A stretch of DNA of 64,000 nucleotides from CAVZVW01 sp963778845 (GTDB lineage Bacteria; Actinomycetota; Actinomycetes; Actinomycetales; Kineosporiaceae), in NCBI GenBank assembly GCA_963778845.1, contig CAVZVW010000004.1:310001-374000 (forward strand), read 5' to 3'. Both the position numbers and the translations under genes were made by a program. Positions 1 through 10,693 of this stretch are shown in pieces; positions within the stretch are counted from its first letter, which is position 1; each line of letters starts with the position of its first letter. The notes beneath the pieces were generated by a model. The model searched no databases. It was not told the DNA's origin and saw only the letters and a list, made by a program, of their open reading frames with translations.

Positions 1-66
1 CCGCTGAAGTTCCTTCGTGATTCGCGAGATTCCGCAGCATGCGCGGCTCTACACTCCCGAATCTGC

Positions 67-106
67 AACATCTTCCGCGCCACGTGCGTCCCTGCCGGGA
101 TCGCAC
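67..106 (+). promoter_or_regulatory. block shared upstream of subtilase genes (copy 1)
   Basis: This block contains ACATCTTCCGC followed about 10 bases later by GCGTCCCTGCCGGGATCGC. Nearly the same string, with the same internal spacing, occurs at 3754-3793 upstream of the second subtilase, and a shorter relative at 11896-11918 upstream of the fourth. Here it lies about 75-115 bases before the start at 181. It could be a promoter/operator or a remnant of duplication. No function is shown by the sequence. Confidence 0.35.
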
Positions 107-180
107 TCGCGCCTGCCCGATGGGGGGCAGGCGTGCTCGTGTGCGGAGGAGCCAAGGGAACACTGGACCGGGAGAGCTGA

Positions 181-3100
181 ATGTCGCGTAAGAGGGGTAA
201 GGGCACCACCGCAGCCTTGGCAGCGGTCGCCGTGGTGATTGGCGGGTCGCTCGTCGGCACCGCCATGTCGTCACAGGCCGCAGCGGCGCCCAAAGGCGCT
301 GACCGATTCACGCTCGCCGCTGGGCAGCCGACGCGCGACGGCGCCACGATCGCCGCGGAGGTCAAGGCCGCCAAGGCGGCCGCGCGCAAGGACGGGCGGA
401 CGGCGATCGTCGTCAAGCTCAAGGACGCTCCGCTGGCCTCGTACACCGGGAACGTTGCGGGCCTGCGCGCCACGTCGCCTCGGGTGACGGGCGCTGCGAA
501 GCTCGACCCGAGCTCGGCCGACAGCCGCAAGTACCTCAGCTACCTCGACGGCAAGATCGGCGCCTTCGAGGCACGCGCTCGCAAGGACAGCCCCCGGGCC
601 AGCTTCACGCACCGTCTCGACACTGTCGTGGGCGGCGTGGGCATGGTGCTGCCTGCCTCGGACGTCGCCAAGGTCGCGGCGGACCCGGCCGTGGCGAAGG
701 TCTACGTCGACACCCTGCAGCACCCCGAGACCAACGTGACCCCGCAGTTCCTGGGGGCGCCGTCGGCGTGGAGCGCCCTGGGCGGGCAGGAGAAGGCGGG
801 TGAGGGCGTGATCGTCGGCGTCATCGACACCGGCGTCTGGCCCGAGCACCCGTCCCTCAGCGACCCCGACCCCTCGGGCAAGCACTACACCGCCCCGCGG
901 CCGGCCACCGACGGCCTGCCCCGCACCTGCGACTTCAGCGGCGGCAGCAACCCCGGGCCCGCCTTCACCTGCAACAACAAGCTCATCGGCGCCTACACGT
1001 TCCTCGACACCTACAAGGCGTTCGACGGGCTCCTCCCGGTCGAGTACACCAGCGCCCGTGACGACGAGGGCCACGGCACCCACACCTCCACCACGGCAGC
1101 CGGCAACGCCGGCGTGGCGGCGAGCATCTTCGGCGTCTCGCGCGGCACGGTGAGCGGCATCGCCCCGCGGGCGCACGTGATCATGTACCGCGCGCTCGGC
1201 ATCGACGGCGGCTTCAGCAGCGACCTCGCTGCGGCCGTGGAGCGCTCGATCATCGACGACGTCGACGTCATCAACTACTCGATCTCCGGCGGGGCCAACC
1301 CCTACGGCGACGTCGTGAGCCTGGCCTTCCTCGACGCCTACAACGCAGGCGTCTTCGTGGCGGCCTCGGCCGGCAACTCCGGCCCCGGCGCGAACACCAC
1401 CGACCACCGCGAGCCGTGGGTGACCACGGTCGGGGCGAGCACCGGCCCGCGCTCCTACATCGGCAGCGCGACGCTGACCTCGACCGACGGGGCCACCCTG
1501 ACGGTCTCCGGCACCACGATCGCGCCGCCGCTCACCACGGCGTCCCCGGTCGTCTTCGCCGGTGCCGCTCCCTACAACGACCCGCTGTGCCTGAGCTCGA
1601 CGGCCGACTCGCGCCTTCGCGGGCAAGGTCGTCGTCTGCTCGCGCGGCTCGAACGGTCGGGTGGAGAAGGGTCACAACGTGCTGCAGCGCGGGGCCGTCG
1701 GGATGATCCTCTTCAACCAGAGCGCCGCGGTCACCGACCTCGAGACCGACAACCACTTCCTCCCGGCCGTGCACGTGCAGGTGGCTGACGCCACCGCCGT
1801 GGCGGCGTTCCTGACCGCCCATGCGGGCGTCACCGCCACGATCACGTCCGGGGTGGCGACCGCCTCGCAGGCCGACGTCATGGCGTCGTTCTCCTCGCGC
1901 GGCGGCAACGCACAGCCCCTGGGCATCTCCAAGCCCGACGTCACCGCCCCCGGCGTGCAGATCCTGGCCGGCAACACGCCGACCCCGATCGACATCGCCT
2001 CGGGCCCGCCCGGGCAGCTGTTCCAGGCGATCGCCGGCACCTCGATGGCGGCGCCGCACGTGGCGGGCGCCGGCGCGCTGCTCAAGGCCCTGCACCCGAG
2101 CTGGACGCCGGGTCAGATCCACTCCGCCCTCATGACCACCGCGAACACCGCGACGGTCAAGGAGGACGGCGTGACCCCGACGGACGCGTTCGACGACGGT
2201 TCGGGTCGGATCAATCTCGCCCGGGCCCGCGACCCGTTCTTCACGATCGACGAGACCGGCGCGAACTTCGTCGCCGACCAGGCCGCGCTGTACAAGGCGA
2301 ACTACCCGAGCCTCTACGTCCCGGTGCTGTCGGGCAGCCTCACCGTGGCTCGCACGCTGAAGAGCGTGTCGCACTCGTCACGCTTCTACACCGTGTCCGT
2401 GTCGTCGCCGGCCGACCTCAAGGTCAAGGTGTCGCCTTCGTCGTTCAGCATCGGCGGCAACGGCAGCCGGACGGTCTCGATCACGGTCGACGGGCGCGAC
2501 GTGCCGCTCGGCCAGACCCGGTTCGCGACCGTCACGTTCAAGTCCGGGTCGCGGTCGTTCACCTTCCCGGTGACGATCGTGCGCGGGCAGGGCCCGGTGT
2601 CGGTCGACAAGACCTGCGCGCCCGACCCGGTCGCGGTGGGTGCCACCACCACCTGCTCGATCGCGCTGACGAACAACAGCACGAGCGCCGCGACGCTGAC
2701 GGTCAAGGACAGGGTGCCCTCGCGGCTCGGGGTGACCGGTGCCGTCGTCGGCGGCTCGAGGCACGGCAACTCGGTCTCGGCGACCGTCACCCTGCCGGGC
2801 CGCCTTGCCCCGCAGGTGTCGATCGCCGCAAACCCGGGCGGCACACCGGCCGGTCGGCTACCTGCCGCTGTCGGCGTTCGGCGTGGCACCGGTGGCCGGG
2901 GTGGGTGACGACACGATCACGAACTTCAACGTGCCGTCGTTCAGCGTCGCGGGGGTCTCGTACTCCCGGATCGGCCTCGGCAGCAACGGATACCTCGTGC
3001 TCGGCGGTGGCACCCAGGCGGACGTGTCGATCAACAACCAGGACCTGCCGAACCCGGCACGCCCGAACAACCTGCTGGTCGGCTTCTGGTCGGACCTCAA

Positions 3101-3566
3101 CCCGTCCGCGGCGGGGGCCCTCCGGATCGCCACGCTGACCGATGGTGCCGACACCTGGCTCGTCGTCGACTACGCCGGGGTGCCGGAGTTCAGCACCGCG
3201 ACGACGTCGCACACGTTCGAGTTCTGGATCGGCCTCAACACCGACGCCCACCCGGCCGAGGACGTCTCGCTGGCGTTCGGCACCGGCAACGTCGGCACCG
3301 GGGACATCGGGTTCGCCACGGCCGCCGGGGCGGAGAACCCCGACGGCACGAGCGGGAACGCCCTCTACGTCAACGGCGCCGGCACCCTGCCGGCGGACAA
3401 CGCGGAGTACACGGTGACCGGAACGCCGGGACAGACGTTCTCGGCCACCGTCTCGTTCGCGGCTCGGGCCCGCTCGGCGGGGGCGTACGTCAACTACGCC
3501 GAGGTCACCGGCGACGTGTTCGACGGCACGGCGATCGCCCGCTTCGCGGGGACCGTGACGCCGTAG
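181..3566 (+). pseudogene. secreted S8 (subtilisin-like) serine peptidase, two frameshifts
   Basis: The product is a secreted subtilase, about 1,127 residues if two single extra bases are removed. The ATG at 181 follows GGGAGAG and opens a signal peptide, then an inhibitor-like propeptide. Catalytic Asp is in VIDTGVW (residue 216), His in GHGTHTS (about 298) and Ser in GTSMAAPHVAG (codon 2042-2044). A PA-type insert lies near 1620-1850, followed by Fn3-like and C-terminal beta domains. The reading frame shifts near 1614 (extra C before the FAGKVVVCSRG segment) and again near 2850 (before GYLPLSAFG). Each shift is +1. The protein is a close paralogue of the one at 11983-15444. Family and role are clear. 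Whether it is a true pseudogene or a sequencing artefact is not. A hairpin terminator follows. Confidence 0.85.
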
Positions 3567-3591
3567 GCCGACCGGCACGGGCCTGAACACC

Positions 3592-3637
3592 GAGCAGCGG
3601 CCCCGCCCCGAGATCCCTCGGAGCGGGGCCGCTGCTC
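3592..3637 (+). terminator. hairpin terminator after subtilase 1
   Basis: Arms GAGCAGCGGCCCCGC (3592-3606) and GCGGGGCCGCTGCTC (3623-3637) are perfect complements across a 16-base loop, 25 bases after the stop codon. It is GC-rich with no clear T-tract, as is usual for actinobacterial terminators. The rest of the 369-base gap to the next gene holds a GATCATGCGC motif at 3661 and the shared block at 3754-3793. Confidence 0.75.
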
Positions 3638-3753
3638 GTCCGCCCGCGCCCGCTCTCGCCGATCATGCGCTTCCGTACGGCCGAGGACATTTGTGGCGCT
3701 AACCCAGATAACTGCCGCTAACGCAGTATGTGGGGGCCTAGACCGACCTTCTG

Positions 3754-3793
3754 CCACATCTTCCGCACCGAGGGCGTCCCTGACAGGATCGCC
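3754..3793 (+). promoter_or_regulatory. block shared upstream of subtilase genes (copy 2)
   Basis: This block contains ACATCTTCCGC, then GCGTCCCTGACAGGATCGC, matching the block at 67-106 almost base for base over about 40 positions although the flanks differ. It sits 145-180 bases upstream of the next subtilase start. Conservation in non-coding DNA before paralogous genes suggests shared regulation or a duplication remnant. Confidence 0.35.
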
Positions 3794-3935
3794 CCTGAGT
3801 GTCTGAAGAGGGTGGGCGCGAGCGCTCCGTGTCGTGCATCGTCCGCGAGGACCAGGCGCGGCAAGAGGTGCCGATTCGTGGTGAGCGAGCGCCGTGGCGC
3901 CGGCCGGAGACCCCGGCCCGCCGAGGGGAGTGACC

Positions 3936-6917
3936 GTGAGACGAAGGCTGTCGGTACTCGTCGCAGTTGTGGGGCTGACGGCGGCCTCGTTGCTGCCGGC
4001 AGAAGGAGCGACGGGTACGCAGGGACACGCGCCGGCCGCGAAGCCCGCCGTCGAGCGGTCCCAGCGCTACATCGTGGTCATGGCCAGCGACCCCTTGGTC
4101 GTCACGCATGGCCAGGCCCGGTTGCGGACGGCGCCCGCGCGCGCCCGCGAGGCCCAGCTGACTGCGGGCCAGGACGCCGCCCTCGAGGCGGTCGGGAAGC
4201 GCCCCGCGGACAAGGCCTACAGCTACACGACCGCGATCGACGGCTTCGCTGCCGACCTCACTGACAGCCAGGTCGCCCGGCTGCGGGCACGCAAGGACGT
4301 CACGTTGGTGATGCCCGATGTCATGCGGCACACGACCACCGACGCCAGCCCGCGCTTCCTCGGTCTGAGCGGCCCGGGCGGGGTCTGGGCCAAGGGTTAC
4401 ACGGGCGAGGGCGTCATCGTCGGCGTCATCGACACCGGCATCTGGCCGGAGCACCCGAGCTTCGCCGACAACGGCAGCTACCCCCCTCTGGGGATCACGT
4501 TGGAGAACACCCCGGCCAACCCGTCCTGCAACTTCGGGAACAGCACGCAGAACCCGCTCGACAGGCCGTTCACCTGCAACAACAAGCTGATCGGCGCCCG
4601 CGAGTTCCTGAACACCTACCGCGCGGTGCTGGGCTTCGACCCAGACGAGTACGACTCGGCACGTGACGACGACGGGCACGGCACGCACACGGCGTCCACC
4701 TCCGCCGGTAACTCCGGCGTCGCGGCGCAGATCTACGGCGTGCCGCTCGGCACCGTCTCGGGCATCGCGCCGCGCGCACGGGTCATCGCGTACAAGGCTC
4801 TCGGCAACCAGGGTGGCTTCACCTCCGACCTCACGGCGGCGATCGACCAGGCCGTGACAGACGGTGTCAACGTGATCAACTACTCGGTCGGCGGTGGCGC
4901 CTCCCTGACGGGCGGCGACGACATCGCCTACCTCTTCGCGGCCGACGCCGGGGTCCTGGTGGCCACCTCCGCCGGCAACAGCGGCCCAGGCGCGGGCACC
5001 ATCGGCGGCCCGGCCTCCGTGCCGTGGGTGACGTCGGTCGGGGCCAGCACCCAGCCTCGGTTCTTCCAGGCCACCGTCCGTCTGGGCAACGGCCGGCAGT
5101 TCGCCGGAGCATCGGTCACGGCGGGCACCGGAAGCCTCAGGCTGGTGGACGCCGCGTCCGCCGGGGACGACCTGTGCACCCCTGGCGCGCTCGACCCCGC
5201 CAAGGTCCGGGGCAAGATGGTGCTCTGCCGCCGCGGTGTCGTGGGCCGGGCGGAGAAGAGCTTCGCCGTCCAGCAGGCAGGCGGCGCGGGCATGATCCTC
5301 TACAACAACGACAACGTGGACAACCTGTTCACCGACAACCACTGGGTGCCCTCGGTGCACCTGGACCAGACCGCCGGCCTGGCGGTCAAGAGCTACATCG
5401 CCGGCCAGCGGCGACCTACCGCGCGGATCATCGCCAACCAGAGGTCCGTCTGGCCGTCGGCGCCGTCGATGGCGGTGTTCTCCTCGCGTGGCCCGGACCC
5501 CGTGGCCGAGGACATCATCAAGCCCGATGTCACCGCTCCCGGTGTGCAGATCCTCGCCGGGGCCTCCCCGACGCCTGACCCGGGGGCACTCGGCGGCCAG
5601 GCGCCGGGCCAGCTCTTCCAGGCGATCGCCGGGACGTCGATGTCGAGCCCGCACGTGGCCGGCACCCTGGCCTTGATCCGTCAGGCGCATCCTGACTGGA
5701 GCCCAGCCATGGCCAAGTCGGCGCTCATGACGACCGCCTACCAGAACGTGGTGGACAACGACAGGAGCAGCCCGGCGAACCCGTTCGGGATGGGGTCGGG
5801 GCACATCGATCCGGCCGGTCAGCACGGCCACGGGACCCCCTTCGACCCGGGTCTGGTCTATGACGCCGGGTTCCTCGACTACCTCGGGTTCCTCTGCGAC
5901 GCCGACAACTCAGTGTTCTCAGACCCAGCCGGCACCTGCGGCAGCCTGGCGAGCCTGGGTGTACCGACAACCGCGCGCAACCTCAACTACCCCTCCATCG
6001 GGATCAAGGCGGTCCCGGGCACCGAGACCGTGCAGCGCACGGTGACCAGGGTGGCCCGGCCGGGCTCGACGTCCAAGGACAAGGTCGAGTTCCGGGCCCG
6101 GGTCTCGGCTCCGCCGGGGTTCTCGGTCACGGTGACCCCGAACCGGCTCCGGCTGGCCCCCGGCGCGACCGCGACGTTCTCGGTGACGGTCACCAACGTG
6201 TCGGCGCCGATCGGGGAATGGCGGTTCGGGTCGCTCACGTGGAAGAGCGAGCGGTACGACGTCTACAGCCCGATCGCGGTCAAGGGCTCTGCGCTCTCGG
6301 CACCCGCCTCGGTCACCGGGACTGGCGCGGCCGGGTCCGTGGACATCCCGGTGAAGTTCGGGTACACCGGCGCCTACACGGCCGGCGCGCACGGCTTGGT
6401 CTCGGCGACGGTGACCCAGAGCACGGTCGCCCAGGACCCGGACCAGACGTTCGACCCGACCGACGGCTTCTCGGACCCGCACCCGATCACGCTGACCGGG
6501 GCGGCCCTGCTGCGGGTGGCGTTGCCGCCAGACGCGGTGAGTGACCCGAACATCGACCTCGACGTCTACATCACCGACTCCTCGGGCCAGGTCATCGCGT
6601 CGAGCACCGCAGGAGGCACGGACGAGAAGATCGACATCTCCGCCCCTGCCGACGGTACGTACACCATCTGGGTGCACGGTTGGCAGACGGTGACCCCGAC
6701 CGCCGCATACACCATGTACGACTGGGTGATCCCGAACGCACCGGGCGGTGGCAACCTGTCGATCACCGCGGCGCCGGCGACGGCGACGTCGGGCGCGACG
6801 GGTACGGTCACCGCCACCTGGGCCGGCGTACCGGCCACGTGGAACCTGGGCGCGGTCTCGCACTCCGGTCCCAGCGGGGTGCTCGGGCTGACTCTCGTGG
6901 AGGTGGACAACCGCTAG
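3936..6917 (+). CDS. secreted S8 (subtilisin-like) serine peptidase, intact
   Basis: This is an extracellular subtilase of 993 residues. The GTG at 3936 is preferred because GAGGGGAG lies 6 bases upstream and the signal peptide (basic MRRR, then a hydrophobic stretch ending near AEGA) starts there; an in-frame GTG at 3930 is possible. An I9-like propeptide contains YIVVMASDP. The catalytic triad is Asp166 (VIDTGIW), His248 (GHGTHTA) and Ser568 (GTSMSSPHVAG). A PA-domain insertion lies between His and Ser, then an Fn3-like domain and a C-terminal beta domain with VDIPVKFGYTG. The layout resembles cucumisin/lactocepin-type subtilases. It is monocistronic, with the shared block upstream and a hairpin downstream. 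The natural substrate cannot be told. Confidence 0.93.
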   Translation: MRRRLSVLVAVVGLTAASLLPAEGATGTQGHAPAAKPAVERSQRYIVVMASDPLVVTHGQARLRTAPARAREAQLTAGQDAALEAVGKRPADKAYSYTTAIDGFAADLTDSQVARLRARKDVTLVMPDVMRHTTTDASPRFLGLSGPGGVWAKGYTGEGVIVGVIDTGIWPEHPSFADNGSYPPLGITLENTPANPSCNFGNSTQNPLDRPFTCNNKLIGAREFLNTYRAVLGFDPDEYDSARDDDGHGTHTASTSAGNSGVAAQIYGVPLGTVSGIAPRARVIAYKALGNQGGFTSDLTAAIDQAVTDGVNVINYSVGGGASLTGGDDIAYLFAADAGVLVATSAGNSGPGAGTIGGPASVPWVTSVGASTQPRFFQATVRLGNGRQFAGASVTAGTGSLRLVDAASAGDDLCTPGALDPAKVRGKMVLCRRGVVGRAEKSFAVQQAGGAGMILYNNDNVDNLFTDNHWVPSVHLDQTAGLAVKSYIAGQRRPTARIIANQRSVWPSAPSMAVFSSRGPDPVAEDIIKPDVTAPGVQILAGASPTPDPGALGGQAPGQLFQAIAGTSMSSPHVAGTLALIRQAHPDWSPAMAKSALMTTAYQNVVDNDRSSPANPFGMGSGHIDPAGQHGHGTPFDPGLVYDAGFLDYLGFLCDADNSVFSDPAGTCGSLASLGVPTTARNLNYPSIGIKAVPGTETVQRTVTRVARPGSTSKDKVEFRARVSAPPGFSVTVTPNRLRLAPGATATFSVTVTNVSAPIGEWRFGSLTWKSERYDVYSPIAVKGSALSAPASVTGTGAAGSVDIPVKFGYTGAYTAGAHGLVSATVTQSTVAQDPDQTFDPTDGFSDPHPITLTGAALLRVALPPDAVSDPNIDLDVYITDSSGQVIASSTAGGTDEKIDISAPADGTYTIWVHGWQTVTPTAAYTMYDWVIPNAPGGGNLSITAAPATATSGATGTVTATWAGVPATWNLGAVSHSGPSGVLGLTLVEVDNR

Positions 6918-6949
6918 ACGCCGCAGCACCAGTCGCGGCGGGCGAGGTA

Positions 6950-6981
6950 CGTGGGGCGCTCCCGGTAGGGGGCGCCCCACG
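6950..6981 (+). terminator. hairpin terminator after subtilase 2
   Basis: CGTGGGGCGC (6950-6959) pairs with GCGCCCCACG (6972-6981). It lies 32 bases after the subtilase stop and before the end of a convergent small gene, so it may serve both strands. Confidence 0.65.
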
Positions 6982-6992
6982 CGCGCGCGGGC

Positions 6993-7277
6993 TCACCCGG
7001 GCCGCTCGCACAGGAAGGGCACACGGACTCGACCGCCGGCGTGGTAGGCGTAGCGCCGCCCGCCGTGCTCGAGCACGATCCGGCAGCCGTCGACCGGGAC
7101 CTGCGGGTAGCGCATGCCCGGCCGGCGGCAGCCCAGCCCTGTGTCCGGCCACGTGACGATCTCGGCCGACGCGACCCGGACCTCCGGCTCGTCCTCGACC
7201 AGCCCCAGCCTTGCGACAAGGTCGGCGATGGCCTGGGCGGTGAGACCGGCCAGGGCCGGATCCACGACTCGTGCCAT
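6993..7277 (-). CDS. small conserved protein of unknown function
   Basis: A 94-residue protein; the chosen ATG at 7277 gives MARVVDPALAG. The N-terminal half looks helical. The C-terminal half carries WPDTGLGCRRPGMRYPQV and a RIVLEHGGRRYAYH segment. From memory, the W-P-D-x-x-L-G-C-x-x-P-G-M-x-Y-x-Q pattern recurs in small actinobacterial and cyanobacterial proteins of unknown function. There is no signal peptide or membrane span. It is convergent with the subtilase at 3936-6917 and divergent from that at 7471. A longer in-frame ORF extends upstream of 7277 but is probably a shadow. Confidence 0.7.
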   Translation of the reverse strand: MARVVDPALAGLTAQAIADLVARLGLVEDEPEVRVASAEIVTWPDTGLGCRRPGMRYPQVPVDGCRIVLEHGGRRYAYHAGGRVRVPFLCERPG

Positions 7278-7470
7278 GTCCACCAGGTATACGGACCGGG
7301 TTCCTCGCCGTCCACCCGGTACGTGCCCGCGGCTCAGCACCTCCAGTTTGCCCGCGGTGTCCCTGTTGTCGACGGGGGTTGTCACTGGGTGCGACATGCG
7401 CGGTGTGGACACGCTGCGCCCGTTGCGGCAATGCTGCGGGCGTACCAGTCGCCTGACAAGGGAGTCAGCC

Positions 7471-10400
7471 ATGCGCAGAAGCGCGCCACTCACCGTGGCG
7501 GTCGTGGGCGCGACCGTCCTCACCACCGTCTGGAGCGGCTCTGCCGCCTCGGGCGCCGCGCGCCCGCACTTCCACCGTGTCAGCGTCGCCGGCGTGGCGA
7601 ACGGGTTCCGCCCGCTCGCGCTGAGCCCCGCCCGATCGGTGACCGTATCGGTGGTGATGACGACGCCGTCGGTGGCCGCCCGTGAGCTCACGGCGGGCCG
7701 GCACCTCACCAGCGCCGAGCGTGCCGCCGCGCACCGCCAGATCAGCGACTCCCACGCCGGCGTCCGGTCCTCCGTGGCCGCCCATGGCGGCCGGGTGATC
7801 CGCGAGCTTGCCGACGCCGTCGACGCCGTCACCGTGCGAGTTCCCGAGTCCGCCCTGCCCGCCCTCGCGGCCGTGCCCGGGGTCGCCCGGGTCGTGCCCT
7901 CCCGCATCGTGCATCTGTCCAACACCACCTCCGAGCTCTACACCGGCGTCGGCCAGGCGTGGCAGGCGACCGGCCGGACCGGCACCGGCGTCAAGGTCGC
8001 GGTCATCGACACCGGCATCGACTACTACCACTCCGACTTCGGCGGCGCCGGCAACCCCGCCGACTTCGCGAACGACTCGGGCCTGGTCGTCGAGCCCGGC
8101 ACGTTCCCGACGGCGAAGGTGATCGGCGGCTTCGACTTCGTCGGCGACAACTACGACTCGGCGTCGGCCGACCCGGCGAAGAACACGCCGAAGCCCGACC
8201 CCGACCCGCTGGACTGCAACGGCCACGGGTCGCACACCGCCGGCACCGCGGCAGGGTTCGGCGTGACGGCGTCCGGCGCCACCTACCACGGCCCTTACAC
8301 GGAGGCCGCTCTGCGCACGGGCAACCTCAGGATCGGCCCCGGCACCGCCCCGAACGCGCTGATCATGGCGTACCGGGTGTTCGGCTGCGACGGCTCCGCC
8401 ACCGACGCCGACGTCGCAGGCGCGATCGACCGCGCCGTCGCCGACGGGGCCGACGTCATCAACATGTCGCTCGGCGAGACCTTCGGCGGGACGAACGGGC
8501 TCGACACCATCGCCGCGGACGCCGCCGCTCTCGCCGGCGTCGTCGTCGTGGCCTCGGCGGGCAACGAGGGGCCGAGCGCCTACATGACCGGCTCCCCGGG
8601 GACGTCGACCCGCACGATCTCGGTTGCGGCCCTGGACACCTCCCTGCCGGCCTACCCGGCGGCGAGCATCGACTCGTCCCCGGCGGCGACGACCGGGCTG
8701 GTCGCCAACGGCATCGCCATCTCCCCGGCGATCACCGCGCCGGTGTTCGTCGTGAGCGACGGCGCGGGCGGCATCGGGCTGGGATGTGCTTCCACGGACT
8801 ACACCAGCGCTGCGGCCGGCGCGATCGTCGTGACCAAGCGCGGCACCTGTGCCCGGGTCGACCGGGCCACGCTCGGCCAGGCTGCCGGCGCCCTGGCAGT
8901 GATCATGGTCAACAACGGCGGCGGCCTGCCTCCGTTCGAGGGCCCGATCCCCGGTGTCACCATCCCGTTCATCGGCATGCCGCTCAGCGCCGAGGCCACC
9001 TTGGCGGCGATGACCGGGACCCACACCATCACGGCCGCGGGCACGATCCCCAACCCGACGTACGGGTTCTCCGCCGACTTCAGCTCGGCAGGGCCGCGCA
9101 ACGACAGCATCCTCAAGCCCGACATCGCCGCACCGGGGGTCAGTGTCATCTCTGTCGGAGCTGGCACGGGCAGCGGCCCGGCCACGATCTCCGGTACCTC
9201 GATGGCCAGCCCGCACACGGCAGGCATCGCGGCGCTCGTCGTCCAGGCCCACCCGTCCTGGCCGGTGGTCGCGATCAAGGCCGCACTCACGAACACCGCG
9301 ACCGCTGACCCGACCCTCGTGCACGCGTACGACCCGACCCGGCTGGGTGCCGGGTTGGTGCAGCCCCGCAAGGCGGTCGACACCTCGGTGCTGGCCGAGA
9401 CCGCTGACGGGCTGGACAACCTGTCCTTCGGTTACCAGCCGCGTTCCGACGGCTTCAGCCAAGCCCGGACAGTGACCCTGGACAACCGAGGTGGCCGTGC
9501 GCGGACGTACCGGCTCGCCGCCGCGTACACGTCGTCCACGCTGGGCTCGACCATCCAGGTGAGCCCGTCAACGGTCACGGTGCGGGCGCACAGCCGGGCC
9601 TCCGTCCGGGTGACGATCAGGTTGTCGGCCGCGGCCGTGGCCGCTCTGCCGGCCGCTGAGGCCTCCGACGGCGGGGCGCTCGCCTCGGCGCGCGGAGTCG
9701 TCACGGCGACCCCGACGTCGACGGGCGCCGGCATCTACCCGCTGCGGGTCCCGTTCCTGCTCGTCCCACGTGGCCTGTCCCAGGTGCAGAGCCAGACGCC
9801 GGTCGAGCTGAGGCGAGGCAGTGGCGTCCTCACCGTCCACAACGAGGGCAACCACGCCGGCAACGCCGACGTGTACGCGCTCGGGGTGACGGACCCGCAG
9901 GACGCACCAGGGCCGACCGACCTGCGCGCGGTCGGTGTGCAGGCGCAGCCGGGCGACTTCCTCGGGATGGGTCCGGACGACCGCTCGCTGCTGTTCGCGG
10001 TGAACACGTTCGAGCGTTGGGGCAACCCCGGTGAGAGCGAGTTCGACGTCGTGATCGACACCAATGGGGACGGCCAGGCCGACTACGTCGTGGTGGGCGT
10101 CGACGACGGGCTCGTCTTCACGGGAACCCCGAACGGGTTCTTCGATTCGTTGATCTTCGACGCCGCCGGCAACATTGTGGACGGCTGGGGCACGGTGGCT
10201 CCGATGAACTCCTCGACCGTGCTCCTCCCGGCGGCGGCGAGCGACCTCGGCCTGACGGCGGGCCATGCTGGCTTCACCTACACCGTGGTGGCCGGAAGCG
10301 TGGTCGAGCGGGGCACGCCAGACGACATGACCGGGACCGGGTCGTTCGACGCGTTTGCGCCGGCGCAGAGCACCGGTGACTTCGTGACGCTGGCACCCGG

Positions 10401-10521
10401 GGTGAAGGCGAACATCCCCGTCACGGCGAGCGGCCGGGCACCTGCCTGGCTCGTTGTGACGTTCGACGACGCCAACGGCGCGGCGCAGGCCGACGTGGTC
10501 AGGGCGGCGCGAGCCGGGTAG
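7471..10521 (+). CDS. secreted S8 serine peptidase with PA insert, intact
   Basis: A 1,016-residue extracellular subtilase, less like the other three in the window. The ATG at 7471 follows an AAGGGAG Shine-Dalgarno and begins a signal peptide (MRRSAPL, then a hydrophobic run to SAAS). The triad is Asp180 (VIDTGID), His252 (GHGSHTA) and Ser577 (GTSMASPHTAG). The PA-type insertion contains IVVTKRGTCARV at about residue 450. After the peptidase domain come beta-sandwich regions and a C-terminal domain with DTNGDGQADYVV, which looks like a calcium-binding D-x-N-x-D-G loop. The ORF is open further upstream (7114), but that part lacks secretion features. The gene is monocistronic, followed by a dispersed palindrome. 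Confidence 0.92.
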   Translation: MRRSAPLTVAVVGATVLTTVWSGSAASGAARPHFHRVSVAGVANGFRPLALSPARSVTVSVVMTTPSVAARELTAGRHLTSAERAAAHRQISDSHAGVRSSVAAHGGRVIRELADAVDAVTVRVPESALPALAAVPGVARVVPSRIVHLSNTTSELYTGVGQAWQATGRTGTGVKVAVIDTGIDYYHSDFGGAGNPADFANDSGLVVEPGTFPTAKVIGGFDFVGDNYDSASADPAKNTPKPDPDPLDCNGHGSHTAGTAAGFGVTASGATYHGPYTEAALRTGNLRIGPGTAPNALIMAYRVFGCDGSATDADVAGAIDRAVADGADVINMSLGETFGGTNGLDTIAADAAALAGVVVVASAGNEGPSAYMTGSPGTSTRTISVAALDTSLPAYPAASIDSSPAATTGLVANGIAISPAITAPVFVVSDGAGGIGLGCASTDYTSAAAGAIVVTKRGTCARVDRATLGQAAGALAVIMVNNGGGLPPFEGPIPGVTIPFIGMPLSAEATLAAMTGTHTITAAGTIPNPTYGFSADFSSAGPRNDSILKPDIAAPGVSVISVGAGTGSGPATISGTSMASPHTAGIAALVVQAHPSWPVVAIKAALTNTATADPTLVHAYDPTRLGAGLVQPRKAVDTSVLAETADGLDNLSFGYQPRSDGFSQARTVTLDNRGGRARTYRLAAAYTSSTLGSTIQVSPSTVTVRAHSRASVRVTIRLSAAAVAALPAAEASDGGALASARGVVTATPTSTGAGIYPLRVPFLLVPRGLSQVQSQTPVELRRGSGVLTVHNEGNHAGNADVYALGVTDPQDAPGPTDLRAVGVQAQPGDFLGMGPDDRSLLFAVNTFERWGNPGESEFDVVIDTNGDGQADYVVVGVDDGLVFTGTPNGFFDSLIFDAAGNIVDGWGTVAPMNSSTVLLPAAASDLGLTAGHAGFTYTVVAGSVVERGTPDDMTGTGSFDAFAPAQSTGDFVTLAPGVKANIPVTASGRAPAWLVVTFDDANGAAQADVVRAARAG

Positions 10522-10532
10522 CCACCCTCACT

Positions 10533-10607
10533 GGCCGCGATCATGCACTTCCGGCGTTCCTGTCGACAGTCTCGGCGGAGCACCCACCGGACGTGCATGA
10601 TCGCGGC
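10533..10607. repeat. dispersed inverted repeat, possible terminator
   Basis: GCCGCGATCATGCAC on the left is exactly complementary to GTGCATGATCGCGGC on the right (10593-10607). A second short match (CCGG) lies inside. It starts 12 bases after the subtilase stop. A related half-site, GCCGATCATGCGCTTCCG, lies at about 3658-3675 after subtilase 1. It probably acts as a terminator while being a dispersed sequence family. Confidence 0.6.
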
Positions 10608-10693
10608 TGCCCGGGCACGCGGTCCTGCCTGGCCTGACGCGACTCGTGTGGCTGAGTCGGGTGCATGAGAGGCGGACTGCTGGTTCCGTGGAC

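Noticed and set aside
271..1626. Long antisense ORF across subtilase 1 (similar ones at 3738-5831, 7465-9462 and 14086-16488)
   Set aside because: These are Arg/Gly/Val-rich, motif-free translations mirroring high-GC coding genes on the other strand.
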